A model generated the notes under the pieces. The model did not search any database. It was not told the DNA's origin and saw nothing but the letters and a program-made list of their open reading frames with translations. Both the position numbers and the translations under genes were made by a program. Of a DNA stretch of 64,000 nt, positions 1-8,969 are shown one piece after another. This DNA comes from Lumbricus rubellus (Eukaryota > Annelida > Clitellata > Crassiclitellata > Lumbricidae). The stretch is from positions 23,923,227 to 23,987,226 of the forward strand of contig OX243825.1 in the NCBI GenBank assembly GCA_945859605.1, in the 5' to 3' direction. The number at the start of each line of letters is the position of its first letter. Within the stretch, counting starts at the first letter, position 1.

Positions 1-1279
1 TCAGATTTGAACAAACTTCTCAATTTATGTACCAATATACCAACAACCTCCTCCCTTCCACCTTTGCTTCGGTTCCACGACAACTGGTCTACCGACAACT
101 CGTCTAACGACAACTCGTCTCCGGACAATTGGTCTAACGACAACTGGTTTACTGACGAATAGCATTGATGAAATAGAAGCTGGATTTACGAAAATGTTTT
201 TTTTCTTAAATGGAAGCTGGATTGATGATTTTCATTCATGTATTCCAACATGCACCCATTTCTACGTCAAATCTAAAAATACATTCATCCAGCTTCTATT
301 TCTCGCCTGTTATTTTAGTCAATCCAGCTTCTATTTCATATATAAAAATATCCTCATCCAGCTTTCATTACTTAAGCGTTTTTCCTATCAATCCTGCTTC
401 CATTTCAGATCTAGAAATACCTTCATCCAGCTTTTATTTATCATGCGTTATTTTCGTCAATTCAGCTTCTATTTCACCTGTAAGAGAACCATCATCCAGA
501 TTCCATTTCTCTTGCGTTTTTTCATCAATCCAACCTCCATTTCACCTCTAAAAACTATCATCCAGCTTCCATTTCTCAAGCGCTGGATAAGTTGTCAGTA
601 GACCAGTTGTCGTTAGACGAATTGTCCGGAGACCACTTGTCGTTAGACGAGTTGTCGTTAGACGAGTTGTCGTGACACCCTTTGCTTCCTATACGTCTCT
701 CCTGCACTGCATCCTGGACTGACTAGGTGCAACAGAGAATTCAGTATTATTTTTGCAAAAACAAATGTTCGGAAATTCTCCATTTAATTCCAAGGCCCTG
801 TTTTATGGAACAAACTTCCGATAGTCATTCGTAAGGCTACTAACTTCACTCACTTCAAACACCTCTTACGCGTGCATTTTCTGTTAATGGCACGAGACTG
901 AGGGGTTACTGATGCTAATGCTGATTTCTTTGATTGTTTGTCTATTGACTGTTCGTTTTTTTTGTTTGTTTGTGTTCATTCTCTGATTTTTTTCTGTAGT
1001 GTTTACTACATTTGTTTTGTTGAAAAACTTAGTTAAGTAACATCTGTGCATTCCAATTCTCCCTTCAGCTTTTACTTTTACACTTCACTTTGTTAATTAG
1101 GCCCCTACTTAGCGGGACTTTTCTTTTTTGGTGTGCCTATTTGTTCCTTCACTCTTATTCTACTTATTCACTTTGTGTATTATTTTGTTTATTGCTGATT
1201 ATGTTTACACTTTGTTAAGCATACATGTACAATTGAATTGTTGGGATCAATAAAAAAATATGTCTATGTCTATGTCTAA
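1..1279 (+). pseudogene. 3' end of a CR1-like LINE, split by a foldback element
   Basis: Bases 1-60 translate to a piece resembling the C-terminal part of the LINE reverse transcriptase at 34.8-35.6 kb (QTSQFMYQYTNNLLPS against QTCEFMYKYHNKLLPP). The frame resumes after an inserted element near 745 with a run ending around 900 that matches the same family (FQGPVLWNKLP against FQGPLLWNNLP). An in-frame stop is present (FSI then stop then FQGP), so it is dead. The downstream 3' UTR carries the same GCGGGACTTT / TTGGTG hairpin-like block as the copy at 35.78 kb, and ends with AATAAA followed by a TGTCTA short tandem tail at about 1258-1279. The 5' part lies outside the window or was never copied. 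Confidence 0.8.
71..679. mobile_element. Foldback element, family A (copy 1), 15-bp subrepeat TIRs
   Basis: A 609-bp nonautonomous element inserted in the LINE above. It is flanked by the 9-bp direct repeat CTTTGCTTC (62-70 and 680-688). Its ends are GGTTCCACGACAACT and, read inward from the right, GGTGTCACGACAACT. Each inverted repeat is about 90 bp made of consecutive 15-bp units such as ACGACAACTGGTCTA. The interior consists of degenerate repeats containing ATCCAGCTTCTATTTC, which create open frames that are not genes. No transposase is encoded. A second copy is at 38889-39525. Confidence 0.88.
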
Positions 1280-2090
1280 ATATAAAGTGTAACGTAAGTT
1301 TTTACACGTTATCTGTTGATGGCATGGTTAATTATTTTATTCTCGTCCATTGTTCCCGCAGTGCGTTTGCAGGCGGTTCAATAAAGCACATAGTTACTTA
1401 GGCCTACTTACTTAATATGGTAATAGCGACGTAGGTACCCCTATGACTCATGTTATCTTTAAATATAATGCAAAAATATGCAACCTTTGGAGCAAAATAT
1501 TTGATGGCCAGTTCTTAAAGATGCCATGATAACAAAATAGCACAAAAAACATAAGCATATTTTATGGGGAAAATGGATAAACACGAAAGGTGCAACCGCA
1601 CTTGTTGCACAAGCATCGTGTAGCACTGTACACGCAACATATATAATTATGACCAAAGGAGATGTGGTGGCACTGTTAGTTTATGACTCTTTTCAGGCTA
1701 ACTCATAGACAGCAGCTGCTAGAAAACGCATGAGCCATCGGAATTGCTGGACAATGCCAGAGTCACGTTGCTTGTACTAATGTCATCACTGTGTCCATTA
1801 TTTTTAATTCGTTTCCGATCATGTAACATTGCGATTGCAAGAAGAATATCATGATGCTACGACGAGAATAAGTCGACCTAATTAATCTGGTAGTCACTTA
1901 GGTTTCAATACAAGCTACAAAGCCTGGCCAACCCGCCTCATCAGCGGGGTGTGTCCATTCTAGGTCAGATAAAGTTTGCACCTTAATTACCGTAGGCCCC
2001 ACAGGCACCTTCTTGCGGTGGGCGGCTTCTGATTAGCACTTCTGTGGCTCAAAGACACTTGACATGATATCAAAGTAGCTAACACACAGA
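1280..2090. other. No gene seen
   Basis: AT-rich unique-looking sequence with no convincing frame. The end (2038-2090) has a short block, TGGCTCAAAGACACTTGAC, that recurs at about 4231, next to another tetranucleotide array, so it belongs to the repeat mosaic to its right. Confidence 0.5.
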
Positions 2091-2109
2091 GCATTGTCAT
2101 TCATCATCA

Positions 2110-3895
2110 TAACAACCACCATCAGTCTGTATGTCTGTCTGTGTGTCTGTCTGCCAGTGCGTATGTTCGTTGATCAGTCCGCCTGCCAACCTCTCAGTCC
2201 ATGCGTCTGTCTTTTTGCTTGTCAGTCTCAATGTCTGTTGGGCTGTGTCTGTCTGAATGTCTGTCTGTGTGTCTGTCTGTCTGTCAGTGCGTATGTTTGT
2301 TGGTCATTCCGCCTGTCAACCTCTCAGTCCGTGCGTCTGTCCCTTTGCTTGTCAGTCTCCATGTCTGTTGGGCTGTGTGTCTGTATGTCTGTATGTCTGT
2401 CTAACTTTTTAACTTATTTCATCTATGTGTACTTTGACCTCTCAGTCCGTGCGTCTGTGTGTCTGTCTGTCTGCCAGTGCGTATGTTCTTTGATCAGTCC
2501 GCCTGCCAACCTCTCAGTTCGTTGATCAGTCCGCCTGCCAACCTCTCAGTCCGTGCGTCTGTGTGTCTGTCTGTCTGCCAGTGCGTATGTTCTTTGATCA
2601 GTCCGCCTGCCAACCTCTCAGTTCGTTGATCAGTCCGCCTGCCAACCTCTCAGTCCGTGCGTCTGTCCCTTTGCTTGTCAGTCTCCATGTCTGTTGGGCT
2701 GTGTGTCTGTCTGTCTGTATGTCTGTCTAACTTTTTAACTTATTTCATCTATGTGTACTTTGACCTCTCAGTCCGTGCGTCTGTGTGTTTGTCTGTCTGC
2801 CAGTGCGTATGTTCTTTGATCAGTCCGCCTGCCAACCTCTCAGTTCGTTGATCAGTCCGCCTGCCAACCTCTCAGTCCGTGCGTCTGTGTGTCTGTCTGT
2901 CTGCCAGTGCGTATGTTCTTTGATCAGTCCGCCTGCCAACCTCTCAGTTCGTTGATCAGTCCGCCTGCCAACCTCTCAGTCCGTGCGTCTGTCCCTTTGC
3001 TTGTCAGTCTCCATGTCTGTTGGGCTGTGTGTCTGTCTGTATGTCTGTCTGTGTGTCTGTGTGTCTGTCTGTCTGTTAGTGCGTATGTTCGTTGATCAGT
3101 CCGCCTGCCAACCTCTCAGTCCGTGCGTCTGTCCCTTTGCCTGTCAGTTTCCATTTATGTTGGTCGGTTCGCCAGCCTACTTGTCCGTCTGTGTGTCTGT
3201 CTCGCTATCTGTCCGAACGTACGTCTGCTGGTCATTATTTCCTGCTATTAGTATGCTAAGTATACTTGACGTATGCAGATGATAAGATGGCCACAAAGAG
3301 CGAAGGACAGACAGATGACTGTTCGTCTGCCCTCGTGTCCTTCTGTGTGTCTGTCTCTCCGTACGTATGTTCGTTGATCAGTCCGCCTGCCAACCCCTCA
3401 GTCTGTGCGTCTGTCCCTTTGCCTGTCAGACTCCATGTCTGTTGGTCTGTGTGTCTGTCTATGTGTTTGTCTGTGTGTCTGTCTGTCTGTCTGCAAGTTC
3501 GTACGTTTGTTGATCAGGCCGCCTGCTTACCTGTTCGTCTGTTTGTCTGTTCTTATGCCCGTTTGTGAGACCGTCTGTTTAATTATCCGTCTGTGTGTCC
3601 GTCCGTCTGTATGTCTGTTCGTCTTTGTGTTATTCAGTCCGCCTGCCTACCTGTCTGTCTGCGTGTCTGTCCGTTTTTACGTATATCTGCTGCTCACTCC
3701 GCAATGCGTCCGCATGTCCACTTTTATGTCTGTGTGTCTGTCCGTCCAAATGTCAGTGCGTTTGCTTTTTGGTAAGGCCGTCTGTCTACCTGTCCGTCTG
3801 TCTGTCTGTATGTATGTCTGCTTGTCAGTCCGTCTGCCTACCTGTCTGTCTGTGTGCCCGCTCGTGTGTATGTCAGCGCGTGAATCTGTTATTCT
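2110..3895 (+). repeat. TGTC/TGTG tetranucleotide-derived array
   Basis: About 1.8 kb of imperfect TGTC, TGTG, TGCG and TCCG tetramers organised into longer recurring blocks. A block containing GATCAGTCCGCCTGCCAACC is repeated many times between 2170 and 3400. The translated frames (SVCLSVCL-type) are stop-poor by composition only. It is the reverse orientation of the 8.97-11.83 kb array. Blocks such as TATGCAGATGATAAGATGG (3273) also occur at 8688 in the other array cluster, showing a mosaic family. Confidence 0.9.
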
Positions 3896-4060
3896 TACGA
3901 TTTAAAGACGCTTATTTTTCCAATGCCGAGTTAATAACTTTGAAAGCACCAAATCACGATAAAGTCTTAGGGAGTGTCGACTTAATAGTGATTTCAGACA
4001 AAGTTACTTTGATGGGAATAATTATTGTCTTTTTCAACTTCATTGAACAGTTGAATGATA
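3895..4060 (+). repeat. Core segment between arrays, inverted copy at 8775-8965
   Basis: A nonrepetitive stretch with CCAATGCCGAGTTAATAAC, GCACCAAATCACGATAAAGT and GAATAATTATTGTC. A reverse-complement version lies at 8775-8965, again with tetranucleotide arrays on its outer side. A shorter degenerate reverse-orientation piece is at 8210-8280. The arrangement suggests a repeat unit consisting of this core plus flanking tetramer arms. Confidence 0.75.
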
Positions 4061-4061
4061 T

Positions 4062-4675
4062 AATATACAGACAGACGCATAGCCCAACAGACATGGAGAC
4101 TGACAGGTAGGCAGGCGAACCGACCAACAGACATGGAGACTGACAAGCAAAGGGACAAACGCACGGACTGAGAGGTTGACAGGCGGACTGACCAACGAAC
4201 ATATGCACTGTCAGACAGACAGACACTTCTGTGGCTCAAAGACACTTGACATGATGTCAAAGTAGCTAACACACAGAGCATTTTTTTACATACGTACAGA
4301 CAGACAGCGGGACAGACACACAGACGGATAGGTAGGCAGGTGGACAGACCATCACAACAACCACCATCAGTCCCCGACACCAACCATATTGAGGCGATAA
4401 GAAAAAATAAATGTTTTCGTTCCATTCAGTCCAGTGTGATAATTGTGGGAAAAATAACTGGCTGGTTGGACCATTGAAAAAGTAAGCGCCTTTAAATCGC
4501 GATTAGGGTGACGCATTATGGACACACAGACGGGCAGGTAGGCAGACAGACCAACGGACATACGTACAGACAGACAGACAGCGGGACAGACACAGACGGA
4601 TAGGTAGGCAGGTGGACAGACCAACGGACACACATACAGACAGACAGCGGGACAGACACACAGACGTACAAGTAG
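4062..4675 (-). repeat. GACA-type array fragments, mixed with core pieces
   Basis: Three short runs of imperfect GACA/GACG tetramers (4062-4225, 4290-4350, 4515-4670), in the opposite orientation to the array at 2.1-3.9 kb. Between them are pieces shared with other arrays: the TGGCTCAAAGACACTTGAC block, an AACAACCACCATCA block also at 5858, and the AAGCGCCTTTAAATCGCGA block also at 8253. Confidence 0.8.
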
Positions 4676-5015
4676 CATGGGCGCCCGCAGAAGGATTTGC
4701 TGGAAGGGGAAAAACAGGATGGTCACGGTTAAAAAAAATTGTGGCAATAGGTCGAAAAACATAAAGCAGGAAATTAAGCACATGCATTGGTGTTAAATTT
4801 TTTCTTAGAGGTTTCTTGATGTAAATTTCTGAGTTTCACTTTAAATGTTTTAATATGAATTGTTTTTTTAGTGCAAAAAATTTGCAAAAATCAAAAAGTA
4901 TTAGTTAAAAGTAGGTTTCTGAAAGAGCACAATAAGTCCATGGAATGATGAATGAATTAAAAATAGGTGTCAGTTTTCAAGGGGCAAGTGCTTCTAGTTA
5001 CATTAGTGTAATTTA
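4676..5015 (+). mobile_element. GGGCGCCC-ended MITE, degraded copy
   Basis: It starts with CATGGGCGCCCGCAG, the same terminus as the complete 353-bp element at 17624-17976, and follows its internal sequence (AAAGCAGGAAATTAAG, GAGGTTTCTTGATGTAAA). The right terminus is missing: the sequence instead ends in CTTCTAGTTACATTAGTGTAA, which is also how the next fragment ends. Confidence 0.7.
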
Positions 5016-5097
5016 TTGATGATATTTTGTGCAATTGTGAAAAGGTGCATGCAGCGAGATTTCAATCAAATAGGCTACACATTGTAATCAATATTTG

Positions 5098-5303
5098 CAT
5101 GGGCGCCTGCGGGGAGGGGGTAAAACCCAATGATCATGGTTATATTTTTGCAAGAGCTTGGAAAATGCAAGGTAGAAAATTAAAAGTATATTTTTATGAA
5201 GGTTTCTAAACGTGGATTTCTTAGTTCTACCGTGTCCATGAATTAAAAAATAGGTGTCAGTTTTCAAGGGGCAAGTGCTTCTAGTTACATTAGTGTAATT
5301 ATG
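5098..5303 (+). mobile_element. GGGCGCCC-ended MITE, second degraded copy
   Basis: It begins CATGGGCGCCTGCGG and keeps a shortened interior of the same family. It ends in the same CTTCTAGTTACATTAGTGTAA segment as the preceding fragment, so the two form a local tandem duplication about 290 bp apart rather than two independent insertions. Confidence 0.65.
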
Positions 5304-5304
5304 T

Positions 5305-5600
5305 AACTATGAGGATGGAAGACATCAAGAGAATAGAAGCATTTGAAATGTGGCCATGGAAACGGATAGAAAGAATCAGCTGGAGGGATCATGTAAAGAA
5401 TGAGGAGGTATTGAGAAGAGTTGGAGAAAAGAGAGCGATGATACACTCAATTAAAGAAAGACAAAGAAGATGGATAGGACACACACTCAGAGGAGAATCG
5501 ATGCTAAGAACAATCATAGAGGGGAAATTGGAGGGGAAAAGAACGAGAGGCAGACCAAGACAAAGACTGTTGGACTGGATGATGAAAGACGGTCATCTTT
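5305..5600 (+). pseudogene. LINE reverse transcriptase C-terminal fragment
   Basis: The frame encodes about 95 residues with DIKRIEAFEMW, RISWRDHV, WIGHTLRGES and a basic KRTRGRPRQRLLDWMMKDG tail. This matches the C-terminal end of the LINE at 49.95-50.25 kb almost residue for residue (DVKRIEAFEMW, WIGHVLRGNS, RGRGRPRGKFLDWMMEDG). Nothing of the reverse transcriptase core is present. It is a truncated copy sitting directly after the MITE fragment; its 3' end dissolves near 5600 into unrelated sequence. Confidence 0.8.
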
Positions 5601-5902
5601 TTTCCCGCCAAAATTAGACCACTTGCCGTGCTCCGATTTTAGGCAACTTTTAGTATGTTCATCACCAGACCTTAGACGCCAGAAAATCGTCATAAAACGT
5701 TTTCTTGCAATTTTTTGGGGGTTCACCAAAGTTATCTCGTAGATTGACCCGACTAATTCAGTTAGCATGATTTATGAAAATGATTTTTTTGTCTCAATGC
5801 TATGATATGATACCAAAGTAGCTAACACTTCTATTGAAAATTGTGATCATCATCATAACAACCACCATCAATTCCCGACACCAACTACTTGGAGGCGTGG
5901 AC

Positions 5903-6297
5903 GGACAAAATGTCCCCGGACAAAATGTCCCGGACAAAATGTTCCGGACAAAAAGTCCCCGGACAAAATGTCCCCGGACAAAATGTCCCCGGACAAAATG
6001 TCCCGGACAAAATGTCCCGGACAAAATGTCCCTGGACAAAAAGTCCCCGGACAAAAAGTCTCCGGACAAAATGTCCCGGACAAAATGTCCCGGACAAAAT
6101 GTCCCGGACAAAATGTCCCGGACATAATGTCCCTGGACAATAAGTTCCCGGATAAAATGTTCTCGGACAAAATGTCCCCGGACAAAATATCCCGAACATA
6201 ATGTCCCTGGACAAATAGTCCCCGGACAAAAAGTCTCCGGACAAAATGTCCTCGGATAAAATGTACCCGGACAAAATGTCCCCGGACAAAACGGGAA
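5903..6297. repeat. Array of palindromic 14-15 bp units
   Basis: About 27 tandem units of the type CCGGACAAAATGTCC with small variations (AAAAGTCC, AAAATGTTC, ATAATGTCC). Each unit is itself an inverted repeat, GGACA / TGTCC around an AAA or AAAA loop, so either strand could form a chain of small hairpins. The period equals that of the foldback-element arms elsewhere in the window, but only one arm is visible here. Open frames across it come from the lack of stops. Confidence 0.88.
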
Positions 6298-6509
6298 AAA
6301 ACGGCATCGTATACTCACTTCCCGACAAGTAGGGTATATGCGAGGAAAAAGCAGGGTACACCGTACACGCTAGTAAATCAGGGTTCATGTGGAAAAATGT
6401 ACAGAGGATTTGGTTAAATTTTCTATTTTCCCATTTCTTCGAGATTTTGGCCGGATGACTAAAAAAAAAGGTCGTCAGAAATTTCGGGCATGTAGGCCTA
6501 CTCATCATC
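6298..6509. other. Spacer with a dispersed A-tract hairpin motif
   Basis: No gene. Positions 6450-6490 contain GGCCGGATGACT, an A9 tract and GGTCGTCAGAAATT, a motif that recurs at 32.7-33.0 kb and 54.34-54.50 kb. Confidence 0.5.
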
Positions 6510-6890
6510 AGACACACTTACATAGTGGTAGGCAAGCGGATCCACCAGCAAACAGACATACAGACAGACATCCAGACACAGAGGTATATAGGCGGACTGA
6601 CCAACAAACATACGCACTGACATTCAGAAGGACAGACACACAGACATAGTGGTAGGCAGGCAGCCTGACCAACAGACATACGTACGGACATACAGACGAA
6701 CATACACACGGACGCACAGGTAGACAGGAGCCTTTTTTCCAGCTATTACTATGCTAAGTACTTTACGGCCAGACACCCACCCTCTAGGCAGGCAGTCAGG
6801 CATGTCAGACTGACATGCTTACGTGTAGACAGAGAGACAGACTGGCACACAGACAGACATGTAGGGAATCGTACAGACCAAAATGCATGT
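6510..6890 (-). repeat. GACA-type tetranucleotide array
   Basis: Imperfect GACA/CAGA tetramers with the ACTGACCAAC phrase of the 68-bp family. Interrupted near 6725-6780 by a TATTACTATGCTAAGTA block that is also found in the array at about 3245. Confidence 0.8.
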
Positions 6891-7017
6891 GCTCAGATGG
6901 AGAGTAAAGTAGAGTCCTATCCGTTTCATGAGGAACATAGGGAGCCGTTCATCTCCTTTTCAATGGCTTTGAGCCAGCAATGGACGCACCCCAAGGTCCT
7001 GGACGCGGGGCAGGTCT

Positions 7018-7989
7018 ACTGCATAAGGCAGAAAATCAAAAAGCAGAAAATCAAAAGGCAGAAATACAAAAGGTAGAAAATCAAAAGGCAGAAAAATAGT
7101 AAGGCAGAAAAATCAAAAGGTTGAAAAATCAAAAGGCAGAAAATCAAAAGGCAGAAAAATCAAAAAGCAGAAAATCAAAACGCAGAAAAATCAAAAGGCA
7201 GGAAAATCAAAAGGCAGAAAAATCAAAAGGCAGAAAATCAAAAGGCAGTTACTTGCATTAAACAAACAATAATGTGACCTCAGAAAATGAAAAGGCAGAA
7301 ACTGAAAAGGCGGAAAATAAGAAGACATTGATCGAGAATTGAAACAGTGGACACCACCCCACTTTTGTAAATGGATGCTTGGATGCCTTGAACCGGCTGC
7401 TTTGAAGTAATTTGTATGAAATCAACAATCAAAATACAGTGTTAGTTACTTGCAATACATAAACAGTAATCGTATACCAGACTTTGTCAAAACAGATGCT
7501 TTGAAGTAATTTTAAGTAAATAAACGTTTCGAACGTTCTGCCCTGTGTGTCGTAGTGTTTATTGTGACATATGCAAGCTCCACTTTGCCGCCTAAATATA
7601 AATGCACAATAATTAATACTTTCAGCCTGCTGAAACTGATTAATCGGTTTACCATCGAACATTATAACATTACAGGCCAATTTTTTTTGTTTTGAAATAG
7701 TTGGTGAATCAGGACATTTATAACGCTAATGGCGCTTTATATTTGTTGAGTTCTAACACTACGGATGAAATATTGACTTTGTTATGCAACATCTTCATGA
7801 GTTTCTGCTTTTTGATTTTTCTGCCTATTGATTTTCTGCCTTTTGATTTTTCTGCCTTTTGATTTTTCTGCCTTTTGATTTTCTGCCTTTTGATTCTTCT
7901 ACCTTTTGATTTTTCTGCCTTATTATTTTTCTGCCTTTTGATTTTCTGCCTTTTGATTTTCTGCCTTTTGATTTTCTGCCTTATGCAGT
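7018..7989. mobile_element. Foldback element, family C, AAGGCAGAAAATCAA subrepeats
   Basis: Left arm 7018-7250 and right arm 7795-7989 are inverted repeats. The outer ends match exactly (ACTGCATAAGGCAGAAAATC on each side). Each arm is built from about 13-15 imperfect 15-bp units of AAGGCAGAAAATCAA. The 540-bp centre has no transposase and no convincing gene. I could not identify a target-site duplication, so the exact outer boundaries are less certain than for families A and B. Confidence 0.82.
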
Positions 7990-8039
7990 GCTCCCAGCGT
8001 ATCGCAAGACTTGCTGTTTACTTCTCAGCTTATGCCGGT

Positions 8040-8200
8040 ACCAAATTATACTGCTTGGTGGCAGAGACATTGTGCGTGTGCGTGTGCGTAAACAACTTGT
8101 CCAAGGTCGTTAACCGGAGTCGAACCCGCAACTTCCCGCTCCATGAACGGACGCGTTACCGGTACGCCACCAGGTCGCACTCAGATGGACAGACCGACTG
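8040..8200 (-). repeat. tRNA-derived SINE-like fragment
   Basis: On the minus strand 8120-8185 has a box-B-like GGGTTCGACTCC downstream of a GGTGGCGTACCGG stretch, resembling the internal Pol III promoter of a tRNA-derived SINE. It is followed by CGACCTTGGACAAGTTGTTT. The flanks do not close an acceptor stem, so I do not call a tRNA gene. Confidence 0.5.
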
Positions 8201-8329
8201 ACAATCAGTCGTGATTTGGTGCTTTCAAAATTATTGAACTGGCATTGAATAGGGAAGCGCCTTTAAATCGCGAGAAGGCGACGCACAGTGTCATCATAGT
8301 CGTTATATTTTCTGCCATTTATATGCTCA

Positions 8330-8774
8330 GTTTGACGGGCAGAGACGTTCAGACATAAACTTTACTTGGCAGGCAGACTTACGCCAGACAGAGAGACCGC
8401 CAGACATTTACCCACTAGGCAAGCAGACAGGCAGGCGGTCTCACTGACATGCTTACCTGCAGACAAAGAGACAGACGGGCACATAGACATACATGTAGGG
8501 AATCAGACAGACCAACATATATATATATATAAATATATATGCGCAGACAGAGGGGCAAGCACACAGACAGACAGGTGGGCAGACGGAGAGACCGACTGTT
8601 AATCAGACATGCGCGCAGACAGGCAAACGGACACACGCACACATAAAAGTCATGAACGCACAGACAAAGAGAAGTAATCCTACAAACATGCAGATGATAA
8701 GATGGCCACAAAGAGCGAAGGACAGACAGAAAACAGACATCGGGAAGGACAGGCATAGAGACGAACATTCAGCC
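8330..8774 (-). repeat. Degenerate GACA-type array with short AT microsatellite
   Basis: Imperfect GACAGAC/CAGACA tetramers, interrupted at 8515-8540 by an (AT)n stretch. Contains the ATGCAGATGATAAGATGG block also present at 3274 in the opposite array cluster. Confidence 0.75.
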
Positions 8775-8965
8775 TTAACCGTTATCTCGTGCCATTCAAC
8801 TTTTCATTGAAGTCGAAAAAGACAATTATTTCCATCAAAGTAACTGTGCATGAAATCACTATAAAGTCGACACGCCCTGAGGACTTTATCGTGATTTGGT
8901 GCTTTCGAAATTATTAACTCGGCATTGGAAAAATCAGCGTTTTTAAATAGTAAGAACAACAGATT
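8775..8965 (-). repeat. Inverted copy of the 3895-4060 core segment
   Basis: Reverse complement of the core at 3895-4060: ACTTTATCGTGATTTGGTGC, GTTATTAACTCGGCATTGG-like sequence, and AATTATTTCCATCAAAGTAA. It lies just left of the largest array, as the forward copy lies just right of the 2.1-3.9 kb array, so the two core-plus-array units face each other across about 4.7 kb. Confidence 0.78.
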
Positions 8966-8969
8966 CACG

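Noticed and set aside
194..601. 135- and 113-codon frames
   Set aside because: They lie inside foldback element A and follow its internal repeats; no domain.
2094..4110. SVCLSVCL-type frames up to 171 codons
   Set aside because: Same tetranucleotide composition effect in TGTC arrays.
5868..6517. Minus-strand 210-codon frame with FCPGHFVRDILSG repeats
   Set aside because: Translation of the palindromic 15-mer array, without independent support.
8098..8185. tRNA gene
   Set aside because: Box-B-like sequence is present, but no acceptor stem or convincing anticodon arm closes; better explained as a SINE head.
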